Below are positions 32,812-44,017 of a stretch of DNA of 64,000 nt, piece by piece. Positions within the stretch are counted from its first letter, which is position 1; every line of letters starts with the position of its first letter. Under the pieces are notes generated by a model that saw only the letters and a program-made list of their open reading frames with translations, searched no databases and was not told the DNA's origin. The stretch is from Craterostigma plantagineum (taxonomy: Eukaryota > Streptophyta > Magnoliopsida > Lamiales > Linderniaceae), in contig JAPQWV010000005.1 in the NCBI GenBank assembly GCA_027422505.1, positions 13,521,501-13,585,500 on the forward strand, written 5' to 3'. The position numbers were made by a program, and so were the translations under genes.

Positions 32812-34860
32812 ATGGAGGAGGCTGATCACGAAACGGCGATCCCGGCGGCGCCGCCCGATCAGGATCTGATATCGGGTGCTGATATTATGGCGATGCAAAT
32901 CCCAGACTTACCGGACCTGGCGGGTCTAATGGCCAAATATCCGGAGTTTGCTACGTGTTTTGATGCGCCGAGATTTCTGGCGATGATCGGACGGATTCAA
33001 CAGGCTGCTGCGACGGGGGGTGGACACAAGGATGGTCCGAATGGTCCGTCAATCGCCGGCGGTTCTGGTGCGCCTAATACATCGGCGCGATTGGCTAGGG
33101 TTTCTGTCAACCCGTTTGCAGACCCGTCTGCTGATGGTGGTCGATCTGATGCAGCACCGACGGAGAACATGGGGGTAATGGGATCTGCTAATATGATCGG
33201 GAGCCACTCTGCCACGTTGGACGCCGCCGCTGATCGCCAACTGAGGTCGGGCCCAATTATGACGGCTCAGCAGAATGGGCCTAGGGTTTTGCCGGGTTCT
33301 CCACCTGCGCGATGCACCATCACGGCTCCACTCAAAGGAATTTTAAGGCCTCCTAACCGCAAGCAACGGTGGGGACGGCCCGATACTCCGCCACCTTTGC
33401 GGATGATGGCTCGCCGGTCGGTCGCGATGGGCTCGCCTGCGTTTGAGGAGCGATTTGACGAGGAAATTGAGGTCGATGATAGACAAGTGCATGCTTCCCC
33501 GGAGACTGATGCAAATCACACCAGGGTTCCTCGTCATCAACCCATTGTGGAAGCTCGGCCCATGCTCACGGCTCCGGCTGGTGATGTTGTATCGAACCGA
33601 GCGACGACCCCAAAGATGTTATATACGGATGTAGTGGCGGGAAAAACATTGACGGAGTCACCTACTCGAACTAGCACTAATCGGATTGTGGGTGTTGGGG
33701 AACATAGGGGGCATGGGGACATGCGACGCTTAGCTCTGGAGTACGTCGCGCCTAAATCGATTAGTGACAAAGTATCAGTGGTGGCCCCGACATGGGACGT
33801 GGCTTCCCAAGGCTTCGCAAGGTGGGAGAATACTTTGGTTGGCTACTTTCTTGGGCCGAAACCTTACTTTCCATTTGTGGAACGGTTTGTAAGGGCGAGA
33901 TGGACTGGTTTGGTGGAGGTCCGTGCAACGACGAATGGATTCTTTCGGTTCCGTTTTGAGTCTCCCACAACCATGAACGAGGCATTGGAGGGTGGCCCGT
34001 GGCTTCTACAGGGCCAGCCGTTGTTCCTGGAGGTGTGGCGGCCGGGCATGTCGATGGAACGGAAGGAACTTGTCGAGGTCCCGCTCTGGGTAAAACTGTG
34101 GAACGTGCCCAGTGAGTTTTGGACCAAAGCGGGATTGGGTGTGGTCGCTAGTGGTGTTGGGAAACCCCTTTTTGCTGATGGCATCACGGCTAAGGGGGAA
34201 CGCATAGACTACGCCCGTGTATGCGTCATGAAGGAACTCGCCACCCCCTTTGTCGAGAAGGTGGATATTGAGCTCCCCAATGCCGAAGGGAGTACTAGTG
34301 GCACGATTACAGTTACTGTGGAGTATGAATGGAAACCGAGGAGGTGCGATCTGTGCAATACATGGGCTCATGGGGAGACACAATGTCCCAAACAGAAGAG
34401 ACCCGCTCCGGCCCGACAGGCCAATATGGCGGGCCCGAGGGCGAGTATGCAGCCGCCATCCCAAGCACGTCCGGCGACTAAGGTGGTGGTACATGAACGT
34501 CCACAACATGAGCGCCCAAAGCGAGATCATTCTCGGCAGGGTCATGTCCCACACTCGGAATGGAGACAGGTCGGTGCCCATGGTAAGGCGATACGGGTTG
34601 AGCTGAGTGCGGCGGCGACAAGGACTGGCTCGCCTTCTCGCATAGCGCCGTCAAGGACGGGCTCGCCGTCACGCACGCAGCCGCTAGCCGCTTACATCCC
34701 AGGCAGCCCATGTCGAGCCACGGAGGCTGACGCCACTCACCAATCTGATGGCAACTTCTTTTCGGTGCTACAAGGTTTGCGGGATGATGATAATGATCCC
34801 TTAGATACACTGACTACGGGCCCTAAAGCACATGCAGCCCGCAATGGGGCTCATTCATAA
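32812..34860 (+). CDS. LINE G ORF1, DUF4283/zinc-knuckle RNA-binding protein
   Basis: A 682-residue open frame from ATG 32812 (the first ATG in frame after a 5' UTR ending CTAGGGTTTCGCG) to TAA 34858. The N-terminal 320 residues are low-complexity and proline/alanine-rich. DUF4283 spans about 324-480 (TWDVASQGFARWENTLVGYF, YFPFVERFVRARW, EGGPWLLQGQPLFLEVW, VPLWVKLWNVPSEFWT). A CCHC knuckle follows (C512, C515, H520, C525; CDLCNTWAHGETQC). The tail is basic with SPSR repeats (RTGSPSR). By family this is the Gag-like protein that coats LINE RNA in the ribonucleoprotein. No stops or frameshifts. Confidence 0.93.
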   Translation: MEEADHETAIPAAPPDQDLISGADIMAMQIPDLPDLAGLMAKYPEFATCFDAPRFLAMIGRIQQAAATGGGHKDGPNGPSIAGGSGAPNTSARLARVSVNPFADPSADGGRSDAAPTENMGVMGSANMIGSHSATLDAAADRQLRSGPIMTAQQNGPRVLPGSPPARCTITAPLKGILRPPNRKQRWGRPDTPPPLRMMARRSVAMGSPAFEERFDEEIEVDDRQVHASPETDANHTRVPRHQPIVEARPMLTAPAGDVVSNRATTPKMLYTDVVAGKTLTESPTRTSTNRIVGVGEHRGHGDMRRLALEYVAPKSISDKVSVVAPTWDVASQGFARWENTLVGYFLGPKPYFPFVERFVRARWTGLVEVRATTNGFFRFRFESPTTMNEALEGGPWLLQGQPLFLEVWRPGMSMERKELVEVPLWVKLWNVPSEFWTKAGLGVVASGVGKPLFADGITAKGERIDYARVCVMKELATPFVEKVDIELPNAEGSTSGTITVTVEYEWKPRRCDLCNTWAHGETQCPKQKRPAPARQANMAGPRASMQPPSQARPATKVVVHERPQHERPKRDHSRQGHVPHSEWRQVGAHGKAIRVELSAAATRTGSPSRIAPSRTGSPSRTQPLAAYIPGSPCRATEADATHQSDGNFFSVLQGLRDDDNDPLDTLTTGPKAHAARNGAHS

Positions 34861-34865
34861 TACCG

Positions 34866-37800
34866 GTGGGTTCATGGAATGTGCGTGGTCTTAATAGACA
34901 AGACCACAGGAGGGCGGTGGGGGAATGGATTGCGCGAGGGGGATTGTGCTTAGTTGGACTGATTGAGACGAGGGTGGCTGAGTCTAATGCAGCACGTATT
35001 TCAGATGGTCTTCGGCCGCGTTGGGCCTGGTATTTCGACTATGAAGATGGCCCGGGGAACCGCATTTGGGTGGGATGGGATCCTGCATTGCTTAGTGTGA
35101 CTATTATGGCGAAGTCCAGTCAAGCTCTCCATTGTCGGGTGGAACGGCTTGGCACGTCGGAACACCTGTTCATCTCGTTTGTTTACGGGCAGTCTCGACG
35201 GGAGGATCGTAATACATTATGGGAGGAGTTGATCCAGTTCTCTGCTCTACGCGTTGAGGATGCATGGTTGGTAACGGGGGACTTCAACACTATCTTGCAT
35301 GCGGGCGAGGGACGAGGGGGTGCTCCTCAAGTGCGTGATATGTTGGACTTTCAGGCATGCCTCCTCAGCGCTGACCTTACTTCGCTCCCGTCCATGGGGC
35401 AAGAGTTCACGTGGTACAATCAGCAGAGGGGCCTCGCGGGCATATGGAGGAAGTTAGACCGCATGCTTGGCAATCCACAGTGGTTCGCACGGTATCAGGA
35501 TGTCTGCTTTCGCTGTGACATGCCTGCTACATCTGATCACTCACCGCTATCGTTGGGGGAGGTGCGGCCGGGGCCACGGGGTACGTCGTTTCGCTTTGAG
35601 AATTTTCTTACCAAGGAGCCGGAATTCTTGGGTCATGTTCGGCGGGTCTGGAGCATTCCGTTGACGGGTTTCCCCATGTACGTGTTGATTCAGCGGTTGA
35701 AAGTACTGAAGCCGATCTTCAAACAGATGAGGCGTGCTAAAGGGGATTTAGCTGCTAATGTGGCTGAGGCCTTTGGTTTCTTGGGAATTGCTCAGGAGTT
35801 TGCAGCTCGATATCCACTTGAGGTACTATTCCATGACCTAGAACGGCATTGTCGTTCCCTCTACGCTAGGGCTGTTGAAGTAGAACACACGGCGCTGTCC
35901 CAACGAGCGAAGCTTGCGTGGCTCAAAGATGGTGATCAATGCACTTCCTACTTCTTTAGGAAGGTTGCGATACGGCGCGTGATGAATCGCATTGTTTCGT
36001 TGGAAAGCAACAGTGGCGTACCATTAGAGACACCGGATGAAGTGGAAGGGGAGCTGTTGGGGTTTTATCAGGATTTGCTTGGCCAATCCGCGCGCATGAC
36101 TCCCGTTTCACGGGCTGAGATACAAGGGGCCATTTCACGCAAGCTTTCCCCAGCTGCGTCGGCCGATATGATCCGGCCAGTGGATGGCGAGGAGGTGAGG
36201 CAGGCACTGTTCTCTATGGGGGATGAGAAAGCACCTGGGCCTGATGGGTTTACGGCTGCTTTTTTCAAATCAGCTTGGGAGATTGTTGGCCCGGATGTTA
36301 TATGTGCTACACAAGACTTCTTCAACACCGGATGTTTACTCAAGGGGCTCAACAGTACGCTTATTACACTCATACCTAAGCGGGATTCCCCACGCCGAGC
36401 GACAGAATTTCGACCCATTTCGTGCTGTAACGTCTTGTACAAGATTATCTCCAAGGTGTTGGCCAATCGCCTGAAGCCAGTGCTAAGAGGGCTGGTCCAT
36501 GCTTCACAGACGGCGTTTATACCTGGAAGGCGCATCAGTGATAATATACTATTGGCACAGGAGCTTTGCCTTGGGTATATGAGCAAAGGACGGCCTTCGC
36601 GAGCTATGCTAAAGGTAGATCTTGCCAAGGCCTATGACAAGGTGGAATGGAGTTTCTTACTGGCGACTCTTCAGGCGATGGGGTTCCACCCAAGGTATAT
36701 TGAGTGGATACGAAGCTGCATGACGACCACCACCTTTTCTATCAACATCAACGGGCGGCCGGCGGGATACTTTGCTGGCAAGAGAGGTATTCGCCAAGGT
36801 GATCCCATCTCACCTTATCTCTTTACCCTAGTCATGGAGGTGCTCCACGGCATTGTTGTGCGATCTATACAGTCGGAACCGCGGTTTCGCTATCACTGGC
36901 GTTGCGAATCCATAGCCCTTCCTATGCTAGTCTTTGCGGACGATCTGCTTCTTTTCTGTCAGGCTGATCCTATATCAGTCCGGGTCCTGAAGGAGGCGTT
37001 GATGTCGTTCGCTCAGCTGTCTGGGTTACATCCGAACCCTGATAAGAGCGAGATGTATATTTCACGCAGGGCTGATATCCTCAAGGGGCAGTTACTGACC
37101 TTGATGGGATTCCGTGAAGGTCGATTACCTGTACGTTATCTGGGAATCCCGCTTATTGCCTCTCGCCTTACGATAGCCGACTGCGCACAACTGCTGCAGC
37201 GAGTGGATACACGCATCGGATCTTGGCTGAACCAGTCGTTGTCATATGCTGGAAGGGTGCAGTTGATTAAGTCGGTCCTTCAGGCCCTACATGTCTACTG
37301 GTCGGGGGTCTTCTTGCTACCCAAGGGTATTATACGCGCTTTGGAAACTAGATTTCGACGATTCCTATGGGGAGGTGCCACGGCCAAGGTTGCGTGGGAC
37401 GATGTCTGTTTGCCGGTGCGAGAGGGTGGCTTGGGTCTACGTTCGATCGCTACGGACAACAGGGCCCTCTTGCTTCAGGTCTTATGGAGGGTGATTACTC
37501 GACCTGATGACTCGATTTGGGTGGAATGGTTGTACAGCACACGACTGCATACGAGGTCCCTTTGGACCATTCCCATTTCGGCTACTACTGCGTGGAGTTG
37601 GAGGAAGCTGCTGCAGCTGAGGCCGGTAATTCTCCCTTTTCTTGACTTTACGATTGGGGATGGTACATCATTATTATTATGGGAGGATCCATGGCTACGG
37701 GGTGTTCCATTGTTGGCCCGCTACCCTCGAGGACCGCTAGTAATGGGGCTGCCGGTGGGTACACGTCTGAGCTGCGTCATTGATGGCCAAGGATGGAATT

Positions 37801-38471
37801 GGCCCGGGAGGTCAACGGTTGAGTATCTGGAGTTTAGCCAGCACCTTCCGCCAATTCACCCTACTAGGCGTGATGTGATTTCTTGGAAGGAGGCGCCAGA
37901 GGGCAGACCCACAGCACGATTAATTAGGGAGGCGCTGCGAATACGACGGCCTATTGTCGCTTGGGCACGCCTGTTCGGGGGCCCCCTAAAGGTCCCTCGT
38001 CATGAGGTCATCTTGTGGTTAGCCATTCGAGATCGTCTATCGACCAGAGATAAGCCTTGGGTAGCACAGCGCGCTGGGACTCCCGCTTGTGTCCTCTGTG
38101 ATGCACTACATTTTGAGACAGTTCAGCATCTGTTTTTTGACTGCGGCTTCTCTCGCAATTGTGTCCGGCTGTTGAGGAGGAAGATCAGATGGGCATGGCC
38201 ATATCGGGACTGGAGGCAGGGTCTACAGTGGGCTGCGACGCGGTGGGGAGGGCAGCATCTCTTACAGGTCGCCTACCGCCATGTTATCGCATCATTGGTG
38301 TACCATATATGGCACGCTCGCAACAAGCGCTGGAAGGAAGGGGCTATCACCACTCCGGACAGGCTAGTTGGGGCGGTTATTGACATGGTTTGCATGCGTC
38401 TTATTGGGACTTCATCAAAATTTGAACTCCAAAGGGCTGCTATACGACGACTGTGGCGTGTAGCTTGGTAG
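34866..38471 (+). CDS. LINE G ORF2, endonuclease-reverse transcriptase
   Basis: A 1201-codon open frame ending TAG 38469. The N-terminal AP-like endonuclease shows SWNVRGLN, LIETRV (catalytic Glu), VTGDFNTIL and a SDHSPL His box. The RT has AWLKDGDQ, GDEKAPGPDGF, FRPISCCNVLYKI, FIPGRRISDN, KVDLAKAYDKVEW, GDPISPYLF and FADD at residues 690-693. The C-terminal zf-RVT has C1075, C1078 and a downstream HLFFDC. The frame is open from 34827, but no in-frame ATG precedes the catalytic residues: it reads ATA ATA CCG GTG where others start. It overlaps nothing and lies in another frame five bases after ORF1. It nicks target DNA and copies LINE RNA onto it. Confidence 0.93.
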   Translation: MGSWNVRGLNRQDHRRAVGEWIARGGLCLVGLIETRVAESNAARISDGLRPRWAWYFDYEDGPGNRIWVGWDPALLSVTIMAKSSQALHCRVERLGTSEHLFISFVYGQSRREDRNTLWEELIQFSALRVEDAWLVTGDFNTILHAGEGRGGAPQVRDMLDFQACLLSADLTSLPSMGQEFTWYNQQRGLAGIWRKLDRMLGNPQWFARYQDVCFRCDMPATSDHSPLSLGEVRPGPRGTSFRFENFLTKEPEFLGHVRRVWSIPLTGFPMYVLIQRLKVLKPIFKQMRRAKGDLAANVAEAFGFLGIAQEFAARYPLEVLFHDLERHCRSLYARAVEVEHTALSQRAKLAWLKDGDQCTSYFFRKVAIRRVMNRIVSLESNSGVPLETPDEVEGELLGFYQDLLGQSARMTPVSRAEIQGAISRKLSPAASADMIRPVDGEEVRQALFSMGDEKAPGPDGFTAAFFKSAWEIVGPDVICATQDFFNTGCLLKGLNSTLITLIPKRDSPRRATEFRPISCCNVLYKIISKVLANRLKPVLRGLVHASQTAFIPGRRISDNILLAQELCLGYMSKGRPSRAMLKVDLAKAYDKVEWSFLLATLQAMGFHPRYIEWIRSCMTTTTFSININGRPAGYFAGKRGIRQGDPISPYLFTLVMEVLHGIVVRSIQSEPRFRYHWRCESIALPMLVFADDLLLFCQADPISVRVLKEALMSFAQLSGLHPNPDKSEMYISRRADILKGQLLTLMGFREGRLPVRYLGIPLIASRLTIADCAQLLQRVDTRIGSWLNQSLSYAGRVQLIKSVLQALHVYWSGVFLLPKGIIRALETRFRRFLWGGATAKVAWDDVCLPVREGGLGLRSIATDNRALLLQVLWRVITRPDDSIWVEWLYSTRLHTRSLWTIPISATTAWSWRKLLQLRPVILPFLDFTIGDGTSLLLWEDPWLRGVPLLARYPRGPLVMGLPVGTRLSCVIDGQGWNWPGRSTVEYLEFSQHLPPIHPTRRDVISWKEAPEGRPTARLIREALRIRRPIVAWARLFGGPLKVPRHEVILWLAIRDRLSTRDKPWVAQRAGTPACVLCDALHFETVQHLFFDCGFSRNCVRLLRRKIRWAWPYRDWRQGLQWAATRWGGQHLLQVAYRHVIASLVYHIWHARNKRWKEGAITTPDRLVGAVIDMVCMRLIGTSSKFELQRAAIRRLWRVAW

Positions 38472-38633
38472 TTCCTTGGTTATTGTTGCGTTTTTCATTT
38501 GTATTAGTGGTGGATGCCGGCAGTGTTTTGCTGGTTTGCATGTGAGGATTACATCCTTACTCATCTGTACATTACCTTTTTTTCTTATATATATACACGG
38601 AGCCTATTCCAAAAAAAATATTGTACTATGCTA

Positions 38634-38887
38634 TTTTGTGAATTATTGGATTGATGCTATTTATTTATAATATTTGCATATTTCTGATGGACATATACTT
38701 TTGGTAAAATTTTAGTAATATATATTATTGGATATATAAGCTACATTTAACAAATAATGGTTATTATGTTAATATTATGTTGTTTTAGCATTATAATTGA
38801 ATTGCTTGGAATACTCACGCAATGCGCTACGCTATTTACGCTACGCGCTATCAGAATCAAAACGCAATGCGTTGCGCTTTATACTTT
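38634..38887. other. Unassigned AT-rich sequence right of LINE G
   Basis: Continues the pre-insertion target. It contains a local repeat of ACGCAATGCG(C/T)(T/A)(A/G)CGC words at about 38815-38880. No gene. Confidence 0.4.
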
Positions 38888-39716
38888 TTAAAACATTTGG
38901 GCCGACTCCACGTTTTGGTGTTTTCGACTTGTCTGAGCAGTCGAGCTTGAAGATGCTTGAGTTTCAGCTAATGCTAGGAGCATATCGGCACTTGCTTCTT
39001 CTTCCGAAAGCAAGGGGCTTGTGACAATCGCATGAAGTGGTGTGGGCGGAGGTGTTCTTATGGTGGGTGGTTCGTTTGGGCTAAGGGTTTGGGTGCGGTG
39101 CGTGGCGGTTTTGGTTTGTGAGCGAGTTGTGGGTCGTGAAGTATCAGCGGCTCCAACACTTGTCTGACCCGAGCCTGAACCTGAGCCTTGGCCGCTCGTG
39201 AAGAATATCTTCGGCCTCTTCTTCCCCTCATGATGATCCTGGTCATCAGGGTCGTCATGTCTTCGTTTGGCCCTGAAGAGGTCCTCCACCTGCGGGGTCC
39301 GGTTGGCCATTCCAAACAGACGGACCACTAGAATGGTGTGGAGGTCGCTGATGGGTAAAGGTGATTGGATGGGTGTGGTGGTGAGTATGGGTTGTGTGGG
39401 TGTGAGGTTGAGTTGCGACGAAGGGGCCTCGGAGACGGGTGATTTCCCGGTATCACGGCGGGACGTCTCGATAGTTGTGTGTACTCTCTCCATTAATTTA
39501 TCTTCAAAAGATTTAAGAGCTTCAGAGAGAGCGGCCTTGAGTCGATCTTTAGTCACAAATGGCAAGAACACCTCCGAAGTGGAGCCTGATTGGACGACTA
39601 AAAGGACCAGGACGACTAATGTCACCTGTTAGCAACCCATGAGTGAACACCATCAATTGGACTGGCTCGTCGTCGCTTGAGGTTGCGACGTTGCGGGGCT
39701 TCCATCCAATCCTGAA
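38888..39716 (-). pseudogene. copia-S extra-ORF fragment, inverted
   Basis: On the minus strand a 245-codon frame (39625 to 38888) encodes ALSEALKSFEDKLMERV, IETSRRDTGKSPVSE, AKRRHDDPDDQDHHEGKKRP, RTPPPTPLH and SPLLSEEEASADMLLALA. The same blocks, in the same order, occur on the plus strand at 45541-46260 inside the extra ORF of the copia-S element. The match extends to about 39716 as diverged sequence. It therefore derives from a second copy lying head-to-head with the RT at 39717. The function of the extra ORF is unknown. Confidence 0.75.
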
Positions 39717-41173
39717 GATGAAATCAACCAATTTGAGCGTCTTCAAGTGTGGACCCTAGTATCTCGTCCGCATGGGAAAACAATCATCGGGACGAAATGG
39801 GTGTTTAAAAACAAGAAGAATGAAGATGGAGAAGTGATTAGGAATAAAGCGAGGCTGGTTGCGAAGGGATATAATCAACAGGAAGGAATTGACTACGACG
39901 AGACGTATGCTCCTGTTGCCCGAATCGAAGCCATTCGTCTCTTCCTGGCTTACTCGGCTCATAAAGACTTCAAAGTCTACCAAATGGATGTAAAGACCAC
40001 CTTTCTTAACGGCGTGTTAAAAGAGGAAGTCTACGTCGCTCAGCCAGAATTTATTGATCAAGAATATCCCGATCACGTCTATCGATTGGACAAAGCTCTC
40101 TACGGACTGAAACAAGCCCCACGTGCTTGGTATGACGTCTTGAGCGATTTCCTCGTAACATATGGATTTATCCGAGGAACGATGGATACGACCCTCTTCA
40201 TAAAATGGCAAGACAAAGATTTGATGGTCGTCCAAGTTTATGTAGAATCATCTTCGGATCAACAATTCCACGGCTATGCAAGAGATTTGGAGAATTGATG
40301 AAGACCAAATTTGAAATGAGCCACATGGGAGAGATGCAGTTCTTCTTAGGACTTCAAGTCAGGCAGCTCGATGATGGGGTACTCATCAGTCAGACTAAAT
40401 ACATCAAGGACATCTTGAAGAAATTCCATCAAGATCAGAGCAAGCCTATAAGCACTTCCATGTCCACAAGCTGCAAGTTGGATGCCGATCCTACAGGAAA
40501 AGCGGTCGACATTACATTATATCGCAGCATCATCGGCTCTCTTCTTTATCTCACATCGAGCCGGCCGGACATCATGTTTGCCACATGTCTATGTGCCCAT
40601 TTCCAAGCCGACCCCAAAGAATCTCACATGCTCGCGGTCAAGCAAATTTTTCGCTACCTAAAGGGCACCTCGACCTTAGGTTTATGGTACCCTAAAGGCA
40701 CAAACTTCAAATTGATTGGCTATACTGACGCTGATATGCAGGTTGCCGAATGGACAGGAAAAGCACATCCGCTGGCGCTCAATTTCTAGGCGAAAAGCTA
40801 GTCTGCTGGTCATCAAAGAAGCAAAACTGCGTTTCAACATCGACGGCCGAGGCAGAATACGTCGCGGCTGCCAGCTGTTGCTTGCAAATGCTGTGGATGC
40901 GGACTCAGCTTCGCGACTATGGGTACAATCTAAATAATATACCATTTATAGCGATACCCAAAGTGCATTGCGATTACGTGTAATCCTGTTCACCACTCAC
41001 GCACAAAACACATAGACATACGATATCACTTTATCAAAGATCACGTATCAAAAGGCACCGTTGACATGTATTTTAACACGGAATATCAACTAGCTGACGT
41101 TTTCACCAAGGCATTGGATGAAAAACGGTTCCAATTCCTTGTCGGAAAATTAGGCATGTTGAACCTTCCGTGA
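39717..41173 (+). pseudogene. copia-S RT and RNase H, copy 1
   Basis: Copia [64 protein letters not shown]. The YVDD box is destroyed: four bases are lost at about 40247, leaving VYVESSSD where copy 2 has VYVDDIIFGS. RT then continues in another frame (SHMGEMQFFLGLQVRQLDDG, SRPDIMFATCL), and RNase H in further frames (GYTDAD, RKSTSAGAQFLGEK, STAEAEYVAA, KHIDI-like, QLADVFTKALDE). The family stop is after GKLGMLNLP. It begins abruptly at 39717 with no integrase upstream. Confidence 0.9.
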
Positions 41174-44017
41174 TTCGTGCCTTATGTGATCCTATGAGCT
41201 TTCACATGTTCTATGCTATGTGTTTTCTATACTTAAAAATGCTATATCTTGCACGAAATATTTCATTTTAATAAAAATAATATATATATATATATATATA
41301 AATAATAAATATTATACATATAACTATAAAATTAGGGGCATGACGATATCATTAGAATGCTCGATCTAAGTCACGAATAGAATTCACCGACATAAAATTA
41401 TTATTTGCTTAATTTTGTCAGTCTAAGTCGCATTCTTGTGTCTAACAGTTCTTTCGTAGACTCCACTAGACACAAAGCCACTTTATATGAGTGATATTTC
41501 AAGCTTTTTTTTAAACGGATCTATCCTTGAGCGAGTCACACAATCATTGCTTGTCTTAACTAGTGATTCTTGGTCGCATACTCGCCTTGTGTTAGAACGT
41601 TAGGAAAATGATTAGGGCACTTAGGAAATTCCTCACTCGGCCAAATATAAATATTTTTCATTCCTTTAACATTGCCTTTAGTCATCCATTTTGGGCATTC
41701 TCCAAATTCCTTTTCTTCGTTTAATAACCCTTTGAGCCTTCAACCGACTATCTAAACTTTCGGCGGGATGTTCAATCGAGAAAAGAAGGAGGAGAAAACC
41801 GAAGTCGAAAAAGAAAAAGATGACAAAAGAAGGTGAAAACGCACACGAGCAATGCTCAACGCACAAAAAGCAGACCAAAAGAACCTGCCTCTCGCCTATC
41901 TCAATATAAGGGGCATGATCTTGCTGTGAACTTCTCCATTGATAATCTCGTGCACTCGTCAGAACGGCTGGAAAGAGGAGCACCACGAAGTGAACTTCTC
42001 CAACGATAATCCGGTCTTATATCGAGATAACGAGAAGAGGAGCACAGCCTTGGGTTCGAACCATAACTGTGAGCTTCTTCAAATGGATAATCTCTGAAAC
42101 CTCTCTAGGGATTAAGAGAAAAGGAGCACGGTATCGGCCCGAGAATCAACAAGAAGAACTTCGCCTCAGATAATCTCTCAGCCTCGTAGAGAAGCGGAGC
42201 TTCAGCTTGAGCAAGTGCAGAAAATTTACAAGAGATAAAAAGGATGAAAAAGACAACAGCCGAAAGAGAAAAATGTCGGAGAAAAGGAGAACGACGAAAG
42301 AATGGAAGAAGACATAAAGCTCACTTTCCCAATAAATCCCCTTCCCTTCTTAGTCATAACCAAATTAAAGCCTTCAAAGTCCCTTTAATACCAAAACGAC
42401 GGTCTGTCGCTCGGTGAAATGATTAAAAGCACCTCGATCACAAGTAAATTGACTTAATATGACTTGTGTTGACTTGAATGATATAAATATAAAAATCCCT
42501 AGTTGAAAATAAAGAGTGCTAGAGCGAACCTAGTGAGAGTTGTCGAAATGGATATTACTGTGAACTTAGGACTTCAATATGCTGACATGACTGGACGGCA
42601 TAAAAATCTTTCAACTGTCTTGTGAATTTTTAGGCGTGACAATGGTTGAAGCAAAATAATCTGACCCCATATTATTAATAAAATTAGTATATACATCTAT
42701 AATATAATATATCATAATAATAAAAATCTTATATAAAAATAGTTTTAATCGCACATTTTGATATGCAATATTAATTTGCATTTATACGGAATTGATTAAA
42801 TGCGATATACTGTTCATGCTCATACCCTCGTGCGAAAATATAGATTACATGTTTAGGGGACCATGTATCTAGGCTAATCATGAAAAATCGTATGATCTTA
42901 ATAATTGTTACTTAGATTGATTTATGTACTTGTTCGATAAACCAATTGAGGTGCACTATTCGAGGGGGAGCATTTACAAGAGTTATGCCTTGAATTCCAA
43001 ATTATTTTGATGATCTTTCTCTAAGTGTTGCAGAGACAATGAGGAAGACTTCACAAAGTTATCTCGATTTTGAGTACACGGCAGTGTTTCAAATGTTTGT
43101 TGGTTAAATATTTGGATCGTCAACGTGTTTTATGAATTTGAGTTGAACCAATTTATCTCAAAAATATTTTTCAAGGGGAATCAAATAGAAAAATTGCTTG
43201 CAAAATTAACTCTAATATTTTCGACATCTGTTGCTTTAAGCCTTGCAGATTTATAAAATGTGAAGACGGAGGCAGATGTCATCAACAAGAATTACAGGGA
43301 GTTAAGTGCATTTATTTTCATACATAGGGGGAGCAATTATGTGATTTACTCGTAAACCTAGGATCAATCTGAAAAACAATAGAAAAACTTACTATCGAGA
43401 AATTCGGGCGAATTTTGCAATTTTCATTGGTAGATTTTCGAGTGAAAATTGATTTTGGACCAAGGTGTAATTTTTGCCTTCATACTGATGAGCAAAAATT
43501 AAACAGGAACCAAATGATTCTCGATCGGAATCGTCGAGCGAAAATTAGATAGTAACCAAAGCAAAATTCTCGCTCGTAAGTTTCTCGATCGTAAATAGTA
43601 ATGGGCTTAAATTCACTGTGTCACGAAAAACGTCTAATCAGCCCAATTAAACGAAATCATTACTTGCAGTCGAAAATCCCCAAATACACGCTAAAACCCT
43701 CAATCGCAAAATTCAACAGTCAAATTTTCATGCGAAAAACTTTTTCTCTCAACAGATGAACGTCAAAACCCTTCAAATCTTTCGATTTTTCCTCTGATTT
43801 TCGTCTTTAGAAGGTAGATTTGACTTCTTTTAGGGATTATCGTGTGTTTAAACTTCATGTGCATCTGTACTTTGAAATGTTTCGCTTGATTCTGTGTTCA
43901 TTTCTCGACTGTTCATATTCTGAAGATGCTTGCTTGCAGTGTTTTAGGCCAATATCTAAGTATAATCTAGGTTAAAAACTGCATATTGAGATAGTTTCGA
44001 AGTCTCTTGATCGTTTT
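41174..44017 (+). other. copia-S noncoding region between RNase H and extra ORF
   Basis: About 2.8 kb with no coding motif. It holds a (TA)n run at 41281-41301, a four-unit degenerate repeat at about 41931-42210, two G-rich tracts (GAGGGGGAGCA at 42962, TAGGGGGAGCA at 43325), and an AT-rich TCGATCG-word stretch at 43380-43760. Whether it all belongs to the element cannot be shown from one copy. Confidence 0.5.
41931..42210 (+). repeat. Degenerate tandem repeat, about four units
   Basis: Units of roughly 55-85 bp begin with (T/A)GA(A/G)CTTC(T/G) followed by GATAATC(T/C)C and then AGAGGAGCAC-like words (near 41931, 41991, 42070 and 42155). Frames through it contain stops. Confidence 0.5.

Larger units (their letters stand above)
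32597..38617 (+). mobile_element. LINE G, full-length L1-like retrotransposon
   Basis: A 6021-bp element flanked by perfect 16-bp target duplications ATATTGTACTATGCTA (32581-32596 and 38618-38633). It has a 215-nt 5' UTR, ORF1 and ORF2 separated by five bases, a 146-nt 3' UTR and a short A tail. Both ORFs are open over full length. The intact duplication and ORFs point to a recent insertion and make it the only plausibly competent element in the window. Confidence 0.95.

Noticed and set aside
36068..36628. 186-codon minus-strand frame within LINE G ORF2
   Set aside because: It is the antisense shadow of the RT domain; an equivalent shadow appears at 251-631 opposite LINE A.
41678..41986. 102-codon minus-strand frame with an aromatic run
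   Set aside because: The opposite strand is purine-rich (GAAAAAGAAAAAG), which gives Phe/Leu runs by composition alone.
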